This document shows, in pieces, positions 16,092-25,037 of a stretch of 64,000 bases of DNA. Position numbers and translations under genes: made by a program. The notes beneath the pieces are model-generated. The model searched no databases. It was not told the origin of the DNA and worked only from the letters and a program-made list of their open reading frames with translations. Source of the stretch: Planococcus beigongshangi (GTDB lineage: Bacteria > Bacillota > Bacilli > Bacillales_A > Planococcaceae); assembly GCF_016820495.1 (NCBI RefSeq), contig NZ_JADHDU010000004.1, positions 62,001-126,000 of the forward strand. The letters run 5' to 3'. Positions within the stretch are counted from its first letter, which is position 1. Each line of letters begins with the position of its first letter.

Positions 16092-16122
16092 AACAGCACA
16101 CGGCTGACTGTGTGCTGTTTTT
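16092..16122 (+). terminator. Terminator after ferritin
   Basis: AACAGCACAC pairs with GTGTGCTGTT, followed by TTT. It separates ferritin from fetAB, so the two units need not be one transcript. Confidence 0.88.
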
Positions 16123-16142
16123 CTGTTAGGGAGGGAAAAGAG

Positions 16143-16874
16143 ATGACAATGGATTATAAACCCGCTATCCATTTCAAACATGTGCATTATTCAATAGGGG
16201 ACGATCAGATTCTGCGGGACATCACGGGTTCATTCCCTGAAGGGCGGATTACGACATTGGTGGGGCCTTCCGGTGCCGGCAAGACGACTTTGCTGAAACT
16301 GTGCAATGGCCTGCTGTCTCCTGGTTCCGGTGAAATTTACATAAAGGATCAGGCGATCGGCAGTTTTGAACCTGTTGCGCTCAGAAGAAAAGTCGGCATT
16401 GCGTTGCAAAGTGCGCCGATGGTCAGCGGAACAGTTTATGATAACTTGTCGTTGCCGCTGGAATTGCAGGGAAACAAGCTCGGAGAAAAGGCCGCTGTCA
16501 ATTTGCTGCAGGCTGTCGGCCTTGATGAGAAATACCTGAACCGGAAAGTGGCGGACCTGTCAGGCGGCCAGCGGCAAAAAGTTTCAATTGCCAGAACGCT
16601 TGTCAATAAACCCGATATCCTGCTGCTGGATGAAATCACGTCTTCACTCGACCGCACGTCTTTAAAGGAAGTGGAGGAATTGATCACGCAGATCAACCGG
16701 AAATTCGGAACAACCATCATTTGGATCACGCATAATCTTCAGCAAGCACTCGATATCGGGGATTTTACATGGGTGCTGATGGACGGCGAAGTGGTTGAAA
16801 CAGGAGAGAGCGATTTGCTGCGTGACCCGGTCCATGACAGAGTGAAATTGTTTGTACAGGGGGGAGCGGAATGA
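16143..16874 (+). CDS. fetA: Iron export ABC transporter ATP-binding subunit, FetA type
   Basis: 243 residues. Walker A is GPSGAGKTT, the Q-loop follows (GIALQSAP), the signature is LSGGQRQKVSIAR, Walker B is ILLLDEITSSLD, and the switch His is in WITHNL. Together with the membrane protein downstream it matches E. coli FetA (YbbL), part of an exporter that lowers free iron and protects against peroxide. ATG at 16143 follows GGGAGGGAAAAG. An earlier in-frame ATG overlaps the ferritin terminator and is rejected. The stop overlaps the fetB start. Confidence 0.85.
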   Translation: MTMDYKPAIHFKHVHYSIGDDQILRDITGSFPEGRITTLVGPSGAGKTTLLKLCNGLLSPGSGEIYIKDQAIGSFEPVALRRKVGIALQSAPMVSGTVYDNLSLPLELQGNKLGEKAAVNLLQAVGLDEKYLNRKVADLSGGQRQKVSIARTLVNKPDILLLDEITSSLDRTSLKEVEELITQINRKFGTTIIWITHNLQQALDIGDFTWVLMDGEVVETGESDLLRDPVHDRVKLFVQGGAE

Positions 16875-17623
16875 CGTATTTGACATTATCCATTACGCTG
16901 ATTTTCGTCCTGATTCCGCTGGCTCTGTCGAAAACACTGAACCTGGGGCTTGAACGAGACACCATCATCGCGACTGTCCGGTCGATCATCCAACTGCTGT
17001 TGGTCGGTTTTATCCTGAAATTTGTTTTTGATTCAGAGAGTCTTCTCTATATTTTCCTGATGGTGACGCTGATGATTGTCGCGGCGACACAGAATGCAAG
17101 AAATAAAGGGGCGTCGATCAGAGGCATCACCTGGAAAGTGGCAGTGACGCTGATTTTTGTGGAAGTGTTGACGCAGGGGATTCTGATCGGCCTCAATATT
17201 ACCCCGCCGACGGCACAATACATCATTTCCATCAGCGGCATGGTAATTGGCAACTCGATGGTGCTGTCGATTTTATTCCTTAACCGGTTTACGGCGGAAG
17301 TCGAATCGCAACAGGATCAAACGGAATTGGTGCTGTCGCTCGGAGGGACACCGAAACAGGCGATTCACCGCCAATTGATCACGTCGATCAAAGCCAGCAT
17401 GATTCCGACCATCGAAAGCCAGAAGACGGTGGGGCTTGTGCAATTGCCGGGGATGATGAGCGGGCAGATCATCGCCGGAGCGGATCCGATCCAGGCCGTC
17501 CAGTTCCAGTTGCTGATCATGTTCCTGCTGCTGACGACTGCCGCGGTGACGAGCGTCATGCTCGGATTCCTGTCGTATCCGACTTTATTCAATCAAAGAA
17601 TGCAATTGATCCACAAAAGCTGA
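16871..17623 (+). CDS. fetB: Iron export ABC transporter permease, FetB type (UPF0014)
   Basis: 250 residues, about seven membrane helices. UPF0014/YbbM marks are IATVRSIIQLLLVGFIL near residue 36, ISGMVIGNSM near 120, and the coupling region ESQKTVGLVQLPGMMSGQIIAG, which spans residues ~191-212. It partners FetA; the ATGA overlap (16871-16874) implies translational coupling. Adjacency to ferritin gives a compact store-or-export module for excess iron. The family name is well supported; the metal specificity is taken from the E. coli homologue. Confidence 0.88.
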   Translation: MTYLTLSITLIFVLIPLALSKTLNLGLERDTIIATVRSIIQLLLVGFILKFVFDSESLLYIFLMVTLMIVAATQNARNKGASIRGITWKVAVTLIFVEVLTQGILIGLNITPPTAQYIISISGMVIGNSMVLSILFLNRFTAEVESQQDQTELVLSLGGTPKQAIHRQLITSIKASMIPTIESQKTVGLVQLPGMMSGQIIAGADPIQAVQFQLLIMFLLLTTAAVTSVMLGFLSYPTLFNQRMQLIHKS

Positions 17624-17650
17624 CCTTAAAAAAGGTCAGCTTTTTATTTT
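17614..17650 (+). terminator. Terminator after fetB
   Basis: AAAAGCTGACCTT pairs with AAGGTCAGCTTTTT around a short A loop, followed by ATTTTT. It overlaps the last codons. Confidence 0.9.
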
Positions 17651-17739
17651 TCAGTGGGTGTCGAAAGTCCTCATAATAGAGAAAGATTAAATAAAATGTA
17701 TGAAAAAGGAACTTTTTTCAAGTTTCTTGAAGAAGTTTA

Positions 17740-17785
17740 TTGACCGGTCGGTATGTTAATGATTTAATTATCATTATATTAAAAA
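17740..17785. promoter_or_regulatory. Possible operator before the acetate symporter operon
   Basis: GACCGGTC, within TTGACCGGTCGGTATG at about 17740, is an 8-base palindrome of the kind bound by TetR-family repressors. Next to it AATGAT and ATCATT form an inverted pair six bases apart. Position, 30-70 bases before the DUF485 gene, suits a regulatory site, but no regulator gene is adjacent. Confidence 0.25.
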
Positions 17786-17810
17786 TATTTAATTAATTGG
17801 AGGTTGAAAC

Positions 17811-18218
17811 ATGGCGAGAACGGCTGAAGAATTGGCGCTGGAAAAGGCGGCTCAGCGTGAACAGGCTTCGAAAAATCCCCAGGACAGAGGCGGCCCGCTG
17901 CATGTTCCGGATTTTGAGGAGATTGAACGTTCGGAGAGTTTTAAAGACCTGATGAAGAAAAAGAAACAATTCCTTATCCCCACAACGATCTTATTTCTGG
18001 GGTTATACCTGCTTTTCAATGTAGTGATTTCCTATACCAACTGGCTGGATGCACCTTTTGTGGGAGACATCCCTTGGGTCTGGGTGTTCGCTTTCGGACT
18101 GTTTGCCATGACGTGGATTCTTGTAACCGTTTACATGAAGCGGGCGGCGAAGTTTGACCAGATGGCAGAAGAGACGCTGAAAGAATTCGGTTATGAAGAC
18201 AAGGAGGATATCCGATGA
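17811..18218 (+). CDS. DUF485 membrane protein, partner of the acetate symporter
   Basis: 135 residues. A charged N-terminus of about 55 residues is followed by two membrane helices (FLIPTTILFLGLYLLFNVVI and VWVFAFGLFAMTWILVTVYM) and a charged tail. DUF485 proteins such as YjcH (E. coli) and YwcB (B. subtilis) are encoded just before actP-type sodium symporters. The next gene starts within its stop codon (ATGA, 18215-18218), confirming the pairing. Function is not known in detail; a role in assembly or regulation of the symporter is inference. TTGGAGG precedes ATG. Confidence 0.88.
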   Translation: MARTAEELALEKAAQREQASKNPQDRGGPLHVPDFEEIERSESFKDLMKKKKQFLIPTTILFLGLYLLFNVVISYTNWLDAPFVGDIPWVWVFAFGLFAMTWILVTVYMKRAAKFDQMAEETLKEFGYEDKEDIR

Positions 18219-19750
18219 ATGCCACGGTAATTATTATCTTTTTGTTCATTGTATTGATGACGCTGGTAATTACATACTATGCGGCGAAGAGAACAAATTC
18301 CGCGAGTGATTTTTATACAGCGGGAGGCGGACTGACAGGCTGGCAGAACGGTATGGCCATTGCGGGCGATTATTTATCCGCCGCATCGTTCCTCGGGATT
18401 GCCGGATCGATCGCACTCTTCGGTTTTGATGGATTCCTGTTTTCGATCGGCTATTTGGTAGCTTATCTGGTGGTGCTGTTCGTCGTAGCGGAACCACTTC
18501 GGAATCTTGGGAAATACACACTGGCGGATATGATCAATGCCCGCTTTAATGCCAAGAAAGTGCGGGGCGCTGCGGCACTCAGCTCGATTACCATCGTTAT
18601 CTTCTATATGATCGCCCAATTGGTCGGAGCGGGTGCCCTGATCCAGCTGCTGTTCGGCATTGAATACATATGGGCTGTGCTCCTCGTCGGTATCATGATG
18701 ACGATCTACGTATTATTCGGAGGCATGACGGCGACGAGCTGGGTGCAGATCATCAAAGCAGTCCTGCTGATGGTCGGGACGGTCATTCTCTCCTTCCTGG
18801 TATTAAAGAACTTCAACTTCAACATTTTTGAAATGTTTACACAAATGAAAACAGCTACACCGCACGGAGAAGCGTATCTGCAGCCGGGTGTGAGGTATGA
18901 AATTCCACTGGATACGATTTCATTGATGCTTGCATTGGTGCTGGGTACTGCGGGACTTCCGCATATCCTGATGCGTTTCTTCACGGTGCGGGATGCTAAA
19001 ACGGCAAGAAGTTCAGTTATGTGGGCAACATGGATCGTCGGTATTTTCTACGTGATGACAATTTTCCTTGGATTCGGCGCAGCGGCATTCGTCGGTGCTG
19101 ACCTGATCACTTCTACAAACCCTGCCGGAAACATGGCGGCACCGCTATTGGCCCAGGCACTTGGCGGCGATATCCTCATGTCGTTCATCTCGGCTGTGGC
19201 GTTTGCAACCATTCTTGCAGTTGTGGCGGGTCTCGTGCTGTCGGGAGCTTCGGCTTTCGCACATGATATTTATGGCCAAATCATCAAAAAAGGGAAAGCG
19301 ACAGAACGCCAGCAGATGTTGGCAGCACGCTATGCTTCAGTTGGAGTAGCAGTATTCTCCATCATCCTGGCGATTTTCGCACAAAGTTTGAACGTAGCTT
19401 TCCTTGTCTCACTCGCTTTCTGTATCGCAGCAAGCGCGAATTTACCGGTTATCGTCTATACGATTTTCTGGAAAAAATTCAATACGACAGGTGCAATTTC
19501 AGCCATCTTGACGGGACTGATCTCAGCATTGGTGCTTGTTTCGGTAAGTCCTAGTGTCATCAGCCCGGAAGCGGGAGCAGCCATCTTCACTGGAAATCCG
19601 CTCTTCCCATTGACGAATCCGGCAATCGTCTCCATTCCGCTCGGCTTTATCGGTGGATTTGTGGGTACGCTCCTGTCGAAAGAAGTCAATGCCAAGCAAT
19701 TTGCGGAAGTCAAAGTCCGTGCCAACACAGGCGGCTTCAAGCAATTATAA
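18215..19750 (+). CDS. actP: Cation/acetate symporter, SSS family
   Basis: 511 residues with about 13 membrane helices. Sodium:solute symporter features are DFYTAGGGLTGWQNGMAIAG and DYLSAASFLGIAG near the start, and FGGMTATSWVQIIKAVLL around residue 167. The ActP/YwcA subgroup carries GTAGLPHILMRFFTVRDAK near residue 250. It imports acetate and related short acids with Na+. The paired DUF485 gene is upstream. I use actP by homology; YwcA is the B. subtilis name. Confidence 0.9.
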   Translation: MNATVIIIFLFIVLMTLVITYYAAKRTNSASDFYTAGGGLTGWQNGMAIAGDYLSAASFLGIAGSIALFGFDGFLFSIGYLVAYLVVLFVVAEPLRNLGKYTLADMINARFNAKKVRGAAALSSITIVIFYMIAQLVGAGALIQLLFGIEYIWAVLLVGIMMTIYVLFGGMTATSWVQIIKAVLLMVGTVILSFLVLKNFNFNIFEMFTQMKTATPHGEAYLQPGVRYEIPLDTISLMLALVLGTAGLPHILMRFFTVRDAKTARSSVMWATWIVGIFYVMTIFLGFGAAAFVGADLITSTNPAGNMAAPLLAQALGGDILMSFISAVAFATILAVVAGLVLSGASAFAHDIYGQIIKKGKATERQQMLAARYASVGVAVFSIILAIFAQSLNVAFLVSLAFCIAASANLPVIVYTIFWKKFNTTGAISAILTGLISALVLVSVSPSVISPEAGAAIFTGNPLFPLTNPAIVSIPLGFIGGFVGTLLSKEVNAKQFAEVKVRANTGGFKQL

Positions 19751-19765
19751 ATGGAATAAAGTTTC

Positions 19766-19797
19766 AAACCCGGCGGATCCACTGCCGGGTTTTTATT
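19766..19797 (+). terminator. Terminator after actP
   Basis: AAACCCGGC pairs with GCCGGGTTT across nine loop bases, followed by TTATTTTT. Confidence 0.88.
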
Positions 19798-19938
19798 TTT
19801 GCAGGCTTTTCAAATCGATTGCGGTAAAACGAAACAACCCATTCCCCAGAATTTCATTATTGTGGTAGAATTTCATCATATGACTGAAAACTCATTTTAC
19901 ATTTAATAGATGGAATGCGGGAAAGAGCAGGTGCAAGT

Positions 19939-20742
19939 ATGATTGTCGGAATAGATGCCGGGGGTACGCTGATCAAAGTGGCGTATACCGAAAACGGGTC
20001 ACTCAATTTCATGAAATACCCGATTGCTGAAATAGGGCAGGTGGCTGCCTGGGTAAATGGCTTGAGCGATGCGGAAATCTGTATCACCGGAGGAAAGTCA
20101 GCCGTTCTGCTTTCCTTATTGAAAAAGGGAGCCAAAGAGATGGTGGAATTTGAAGCGACTCATTTAGGCGTTCAATTTCTGCTGAAACGGATGGACCGGC
20201 AGGATGATTCCTATCTGCTGACGAATGTCGGCACCGGCACTTCGATTCACTGCATTGAAAATAACAGGCAGGAACGCGTTGGCGGCACCGGAATCGGCGG
20301 CGGCACGCTGGTCGGCCTAAGCCGTCTTCTCACAGGTGTCATGGATTACGAGGAAATGGTCACCTTGGCGCGGCGCGGTTCGCGGGACCGGATCGACCTG
20401 AAAGTGAAGCATATCTACGAAGGCAAGACGCCGCCGATCTCGGGCGAACTGACAGCCAGCAATTTTGGCAATAAAATCTTCGAGATTGCGGACCAGCTGT
20501 CAAAAGAAGAACTGCTCGCTGCTGTAATCGGCCTCGTCGGGGAAACCGTCAGCACCATCAGCGTGCAGGCGGCAAAAAGTTGCAGAAGTTCCACCATCAT
20601 CTATATCGGCTCTTCGTTCTTCCAGAACCAATTGCTGAAAGAAGTGGTGGAAAGCTATACCGTATTGCGCGGCGCCGTACCGCTGTTCCTCGAAAACGGG
20701 GAATATTCCGGTGCAGTTGGGGCGATGTCGGTCTTGAAATAG
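19939..20742 (+). CDS. coaW: Type II pantothenate kinase
   Basis: About 267 residues, the same size as S. aureus CoaW. ASKHA-fold motifs are visible: GIDAGGTLIKVAY (phosphate 1), TNVGTGTSIH with VGGTGIGGGTLVGL (~residues 105-130), and the C-terminal IIYIGSSFFQNQ and GAVGAMSVLK. It phosphorylates pantothenate in the first step of CoA synthesis. Type II enzymes lack feedback inhibition by CoA in Staphylococcus. ATG at 19939 has AGGTG six bases ahead; eight codons upstream are unrelated. Single gene. Confidence 0.9.
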   Translation: MIVGIDAGGTLIKVAYTENGSLNFMKYPIAEIGQVAAWVNGLSDAEICITGGKSAVLLSLLKKGAKEMVEFEATHLGVQFLLKRMDRQDDSYLLTNVGTGTSIHCIENNRQERVGGTGIGGGTLVGLSRLLTGVMDYEEMVTLARRGSRDRIDLKVKHIYEGKTPPISGELTASNFGNKIFEIADQLSKEELLAAVIGLVGETVSTISVQAAKSCRSSTIIYIGSSFFQNQLLKEVVESYTVLRGAVPLFLENGEYSGAVGAMSVLK

Positions 20743-20743
20743 G

Positions 20744-20774
20744 AAGATGGTGCAGATTCTGCGCCGTCTTTTTT
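20744..20774 (+). terminator. Terminator after coaW
   Basis: AAGATGGTGCAG and CTGCGCCGTCTT pair with two G-U wobbles around ATT, then T-run. Confidence 0.82.
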
Positions 20775-20818
20775 GATGTGCCTGACTTGGGAAGCGGATT
20801 TTCGGTTTTCCTGACTTT

Positions 20819-20908
20819 TATGTGCGGTAAACGGAGTTTGTGTGCGCACACGAAGATTTATGTGCGGTGAGAAGGATTTGTGTGCGGTGAGAGAAAAATA
20901 TGTGCGAA
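20819..20908. repeat. Short tandem array with exact 20-bp period
   Basis: TGTGCG recurs at 20821, 20841, 20861, 20881 and 20901, each exactly 20 bases apart and usually preceded by TA or TT. Units read TGTGCGGTAAACGGAGTTTG and similar, with a variable second half. The array lies between convergent coaW and the nitroreductase gene, downstream of the coaW terminator. No gene occupies 20775-21060; a hairpin at 21034-21060 follows. Confidence 0.8.
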
Positions 20909-21033
20909 GTGCCAATAATCTGCAATTTAAAACACAAATGCAATGCGTGATTCCCCATAACTTGCCCTCACTCAAAGTGCAAGTTCAACAGCGGATGTTT
21001 TTCGCTGCGCGAAAAACTCCAATCCCTTAAAGG

Positions 21034-21060
21034 AAGGCTTCGCGTCCGCGAAGCCTTTTT
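21034..21060 (+). terminator. Orphan terminator-like hairpin
   Basis: AAGGCTTCGCG and CGCGAAGCCTT form a perfect 11-bp stem with a 2-base loop and T-run. The coaW transcript should already end at 20774, so this would stop read-through or a short non-coding transcript crossing the 20-bp array. Confidence 0.6.
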
Positions 21061-21061
21061 C

Positions 21062-21096
21062 AAAAAAACAAAAAGGACCCTGGCAATTAGAGTCCT
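21062..21096 (-). terminator. Terminator of the nitroreductase gene
   Basis: On the minus strand AGGACTCT pairs with AGGGTCCT (one wobble) and is followed by TTTTTGTTTTTTT. Confidence 0.75.
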
Positions 21097-21108
21097 CCTA
21101 CAAGCTGG

Positions 21109-21669
21109 CTATTCTGTAATGATCGTCAATTTTTCACGGATAGGCGTCCGCTCACGTTTTTGCGGGACCGTCTGCGGATAGCCGATCATCATCGTGGCGA
21201 CAATTTTCTCACCTGGCTGAACGCCTAGCGCATTGCGGAATTCCGGCTTATAAATCCAGTCATTGGAACGCCAGATCATGCCGATTCCACGTTCCCACGC
21301 TGCCAGCTGGAAGTTCTGGAGCAGGGAAGCGACTGCGCCCATATCTTCATCGCGCTGTTTTTGGCGCGGGTCTTCAGAAATAACGACAACAAGGTGAAGC
21401 GGAATGTCACGGAAATACTCGGCTTTATTGAGTGCAGCGGGTGAAGGCGCCCCGTTTACTTTTGAAGCGGCGCCAAGAAATGCATCCACGAACTTTTCTT
21501 TGCCGGCTTCTGCAAACAGCAGGAAGCGCCAAGGTTCGTTGACTTTATGATTCGGAGCCCATTTGGCGATATCGAGAAGCTCGATGATTTCATCGATGTC
21601 GACCGGGTCAAGCTTGAAATTAGTGATGGAACGTCTTTCCATGATCGTTTTGTCTATAGGGTTTGGCAT
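21109..21669 (-). CDS. Nitroreductase family protein
   Basis: 186 residues. The FMN-binding start MERRSITNFKLDPV and the WAPNHKVNEPWRFLLF segment belong to the nitroreductase fold. The central VASLLQNFQLAAWERGIGMIW is the dimer helix, and the C-terminal VATMMIGYPQ ends the domain. The subgroup resembles YdjA-like and TdsD-like small nitroreductases. It probably uses NAD(P)H and FMN to reduce nitro or quinone compounds; the natural substrate is not evident. ATG has GGAGAG eight bases ahead. Single gene. Confidence 0.87.
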   Translation of the reverse strand: MPNPIDKTIMERRSITNFKLDPVDIDEIIELLDIAKWAPNHKVNEPWRFLLFAEAGKEKFVDAFLGAASKVNGAPSPAALNKAEYFRDIPLHLVVVISEDPRQKQRDEDMGAVASLLQNFQLAAWERGIGMIWRSNDWIYKPEFRNALGVQPGEKIVATMMIGYPQTVPQKRERTPIREKLTIITE

Positions 21670-21843
21670 TTATGAACTCTCCTTCATTCTCGTATTACTT
21701 TATTACCATACTATCACGTTTAAGGAATGGCTTCTAACAAATGAAACTGCCTGTTATTCGTTCACTTAGAATACAAATATCCCTGACTGCAGGCTGCCGG
21801 TTTTATTGTTAAAATGGAATCAACAGTAAGGAGTGTGGTTGGC

Positions 21844-23238
21844 ATGAAGAAAGTGGCAGTTATCGGCGGCGGCATCACAGGCCTTTCCGCCATGCATTAT
21901 TTACAGCAGCTGAATAGGCAGCAAGGGTTGGGGCTGGAATTGACGCTGATCGAGAAGGAGCAGGAACTGGGCGGCAAGATCCGTACGGTGACGGACGGGG
22001 AATTCATCATGGAGACTGGCGCAGATTCGATCGTTGCGAGACACGCAAGCGTCTGGCCGCTTGTGGAGGAGCTGGGCCTTGAAGACCGCGTCGTCTATAA
22101 CGGCACGGGCATTTCCTATTTATATACGGACAGCGGCTTGCATGCGATTCCAAAAGATACGGTCTTCGGCATTCCGATGAGCGAGGAAGCGCTGTTCAGC
22201 TCGACGCTGATTTCTGAAGAAGGCAAACGGGAAGCACTGAAGGACTTCGGCACGAAGAATGAGCATTTCACCCGCGACAGTTCAGTCGGGGCATTTCTTG
22301 AAAGCTTTTTGGGCAAGGAATTGGTGGAAAAACAGATTGCCCCTGTATTATCGGGCGTCTATTCCGGTAACTTGCATGACCTGACGCTGGCCTCGACATT
22401 GCCATATCTGGTCGATTATAAGAATGAATACGGCAGCATCATCAAAGGGCTGGAAGCGAATCGGGCGAAATTCCAGGGAGCAGCCAATAAAAAATTCCTG
22501 TCATTCGATAAGGGGATGGGCGTTTTGATTGACCGGCTGGAAGAGACGCTGACCGATGCGGCCATCTTAAAAGGCGCAGCAGTTTCATCTCTTGAGAAAA
22601 CCGGAGAGAAAGCGGCCATCATTCTGGCGGATGGCCGGACCATGGAAGCGGATTGTGTCATCCTGACGGCTCCCCATCATCTGGCACAGCAATTATTGAA
22701 TCTGGATGAGCTCGAACCGGATTTTAACCAATTGCATAATTCCTCTCTCATCAGCATCTATCTGGGCTTCGATGTCGCAGATTCGGAATTGCCGGAAGAC
22801 GGCACCGGATTCATCGTCTCCAAGAATACGGATCTCCGGTGCAACGCCTGCACATGGACGAGCCGCAAATGGACGCATACCTCCTTTGATGGAAAGCTGC
22901 TGGTGCGTTTATTCTATAAGAGTTCGAATCCCGGCTTCGATGAGTTAAAAGGGATGACGGAACAGCAGCTGGTGGCCGTGGCGCTGGAGGATATCCGCAA
23001 GAGCCTGAAGCTTGCGGCGGAGCCGGCGACGGTGGAAGTCACCGGCTGGAACGGCAATATGCCGAATTACAATATGAATCACAAGTCGGCGGTTGAAGGC
23101 CTCGAGCGGAAACTGGCTGAGCAGATGCCTGCTGTCCGCCTGGCAGGCGCGTCCTATCACGGTGTCGGCATCGGCGCGTGCATCCAGAAGGGCAAGGATC
23201 TGGCAGCAGCGCTGGTCGCAGAAATTGAACACGAATAA
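21844..23238 (+). CDS. hemY: Coproporphyrinogen III / protoporphyrinogen oxidase
   Basis: About 464 residues. It has an N-terminal FAD loop (VIGGGITGLSAMHYLQQL), the GGKIRTV motif, FIMETGADSIVA, and a C-terminal HGVGIGACIQKGKDLA FAD-binding end. In Gram-positives this FAD enzyme oxidises coproporphyrinogen III to coproporphyrin III in the coproporphyrin-dependent haem pathway (also called cgoX/hemG). It usually follows hemE and hemH in Bacillus; here it stands alone. ATG at 21844 follows AAGGAG; ten codons earlier another in-frame ATG has no site. Confidence 0.9.
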   Translation: MKKVAVIGGGITGLSAMHYLQQLNRQQGLGLELTLIEKEQELGGKIRTVTDGEFIMETGADSIVARHASVWPLVEELGLEDRVVYNGTGISYLYTDSGLHAIPKDTVFGIPMSEEALFSSTLISEEGKREALKDFGTKNEHFTRDSSVGAFLESFLGKELVEKQIAPVLSGVYSGNLHDLTLASTLPYLVDYKNEYGSIIKGLEANRAKFQGAANKKFLSFDKGMGVLIDRLEETLTDAAILKGAAVSSLEKTGEKAAIILADGRTMEADCVILTAPHHLAQQLLNLDELEPDFNQLHNSSLISIYLGFDVADSELPEDGTGFIVSKNTDLRCNACTWTSRKWTHTSFDGKLLVRLFYKSSNPGFDELKGMTEQQLVAVALEDIRKSLKLAAEPATVEVTGWNGNMPNYNMNHKSAVEGLERKLAEQMPAVRLAGASYHGVGIGACIQKGKDLAAALVAEIEHE

Positions 23239-23246
23239 AAATTGGA

Positions 23247-23282
23247 AAGAGGATGCGGGCGGTGAGCCTGCATCCTCTTTTT
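23247..23282 (+). terminator. Terminator after hemY
   Basis: AGAGGATGCGGGC pairs with GCCTGCATCCTCT (one mismatch), then TTTTT. Confidence 0.88.
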
Positions 23283-23287
23283 CGGTT

Positions 23288-23405
23288 TATGCCCAACTCC
23301 GATTCGGATATGCCCAACTTCAATAGATATATGCCCAACTTCAATAGATATATGCCCAACTTTCACTAGTTTATGCCCAACTTTACATCAAATATGCCCA
23401 ACTTA
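23288..23405. repeat. Short tandem array with exact 21-bp period
   Basis: TATGCCCAACT starts at 23288, 23309, 23330, 23351, 23372 and 23393: six units exactly 21 bases apart with variable second halves. It lies between convergent hemY and katA, five bases after the hemY terminator. On the minus strand 21 bp is seven codons and gives KLGIxxx heptads, but stops interrupt that frame, so it is not a convincing gene. Confidence 0.85.
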
Positions 23406-23412
23406 CAAAAAT

Positions 23413-23452
23413 CCCCATAAAAATAGCCGGCCCACATACAGGAGGACCGGCT
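23413..23452 (-). terminator. Terminator of katA
   Basis: On the minus strand AGCCGG and CCGGCT form a stem with a long loop, followed by ATTTTTAT. Confidence 0.65.
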
Positions 23453-23491
23453 GCTAATTGAGAATCTCAAGCTGAAATTCTCAGTAATTTA

Positions 23492-24955
23492 TTATACTTC
23501 TGCCAAACCCGGCACAGGAAGATTCAATCCTGCTGCCACGCGCGAACCGAATTCTGCATCTGCTTTATACAAATGCTCGATCATGCGAAGTTTGATATGC
23601 TCATGAGTTACAGCGCTCAAGCCGCCGACGAATGTGTTTACAAGGCGCTCTTGCTCTTCAGCGCTTTGCAGACGGTAAAGGTCGCCTGGCTGCGTGTAAT
23701 AATCTTCTTTGAAGTATGGCACTGAATCAGTCACGCCTGTCACTTCAAGCGGTGCCGGTTTAGCGGCTGCTGTTTCAGTCGGGCCGCCAAAGCTGTTCGG
23801 CTCGTAGTAAACTGAACCGCCGCCGTTTTTACCAAAGTTCATTTGGCCATCACGCTGGTAGTTGTTCACCTGGTTTTTCGCTGCGTTGATCGGCAGCATC
23901 TGGTGGTTCGCGCCTACGCGGTAGCGGTGTGCATCATGGTATGCGAACAAACGGCCCTGAAGCATTTTGTCCGGGGATACGTCGATACCAGGAACGAGTG
24001 TACCAGGTGAGAATGTTGCCTGCTCAACTTCAGCAAAATAGTTCTCAGGGTTGCGGTCAAGCACCATGCGGCCAACTTCGATCAACGGGTAATCTTTGTG
24101 TGACCATGTTTTTGTTACATCGAATGGGTCGAAGCGGTATGTGTTCGCATCTTCCAAAGGCATGATCTGCACATACATTTTCCATGCCGGGAAGTCGCCT
24201 TCTTCGATTGCGTTGAACAGGTCTTCTGTATGGAAGTCAGGGTTTTCGCCGGCAATCTTGTCAGCTACTTCCTGTGTGATGTTCTTGATGCCCTGTTCAG
24301 TCAGGAAGTGGTATTTCACCCAATGGGAAACGCCTTCAGCGTTCGTCCATTTGAATGTGTGGCTTCCAAAACCGTGCATGTGGCGAAGTGTTGCAGGGAT
24401 CCCGCGGTCGCCCATCAAGTAAGTCACCTGGTGCAAGGATTCAGGTGATAATGACCAGAAGTCCCACACTGCGTTAGGGTTTTTCAAATGCGTTTTTGGA
24501 TCGCGTTTTTGTGTATGGATGAAGTCAGGGAATTTGATCGCATCCTGGATAAAGAAGATCGGCGTGTTGTTTCCGACTAGATCGTAGTTTCCTTCTTCTG
24601 TATAGAATTTCAAAGCGAATCCGCGTGGGTCGCGAACTGTATCAGCAGAACCGTTTTCCCCTGCCACTGTCGAGAAGCGGGCAAACATGTCCGTCTTTTT
24701 GCCGACTTCAGAAAGGAAAGCCGCTTTTGTATATTTAGTGACATCCTGTGTTACTTCAAAATAACCGTGTGCGCCAGCGCCTTTAGCGTGAACGACACGT
24801 TCAGGAACACGTTCCCGGTTAAAGTGTGCCAATTTTTCAAGAAGATGAACATCCTGAAGCAATACCGGACCGCGTTGCCCGGCTGTCTGTGAGTTCTGGT
24901 TGTCGCCTACTGGGGCTCCCCAGCTGGTAGTTAACGTTCTTTTCTCTGTACTCAT
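23492..24955 (-). CDS. katA: Catalase, monofunctional haem type (clade 3)
   Basis: 487 residues. The active-site His lies in [16 protein letters not shown] (~residue 54), Asn in the [12 protein letters not shown] segment, and the proximal haem Tyr in [14 protein letters not shown] (~residue 339). It splits hydrogen peroxide in the cytosol. It is close in length and sequence to B. subtilis KatA. A PerR-box-like palindrome sits about 85 bases before the start. ATG follows GAGGTG. It is convergent with hemY across the 21-bp array. Confidence 0.95.
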   Translation of the reverse strand: MSTEKRTLTTSWGAPVGDNQNSQTAGQRGPVLLQDVHLLEKLAHFNRERVPERVVHAKGAGAHGYFEVTQDVTKYTKAAFLSEVGKKTDMFARFSTVAGENGSADTVRDPRGFALKFYTEEGNYDLVGNNTPIFFIQDAIKFPDFIHTQKRDPKTHLKNPNAVWDFWSLSPESLHQVTYLMGDRGIPATLRHMHGFGSHTFKWTNAEGVSHWVKYHFLTEQGIKNITQEVADKIAGENPDFHTEDLFNAIEEGDFPAWKMYVQIMPLEDANTYRFDPFDVTKTWSHKDYPLIEVGRMVLDRNPENYFAEVEQATFSPGTLVPGIDVSPDKMLQGRLFAYHDAHRYRVGANHQMLPINAAKNQVNNYQRDGQMNFGKNGGGSVYYEPNSFGGPTETAAAKPAPLEVTGVTDSVPYFKEDYYTQPGDLYRLQSAEEQERLVNTFVGGLSAVTHEHIKLRMIEHLYKADAEFGSRVAAGLNLPVPGLAEV

Positions 24956-25037
24956 CGATCGAACACCTCATTCTCATTTTTTCTGTAAAACACTACCTTA
25001 CAATCATACCATTTTATAAATTAAAATCAAACCTTAA

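Noticed and set aside
23039..23366. Minus-strand frames with KLGIxxx or VGHxxxE heptads
   Set aside because: Created by the 21-bp repeat; stops occur between units (two near 23360) and the rest is antisense to hemY.
20819..23405. CRISPR array reading of the short repeats at 20.8 and 23.3 kb
   Set aside because: Repeat boxes are only 6-11 bases, periods are 20-21 bases, no unique 30-base spacers exist and no cas gene is nearby.
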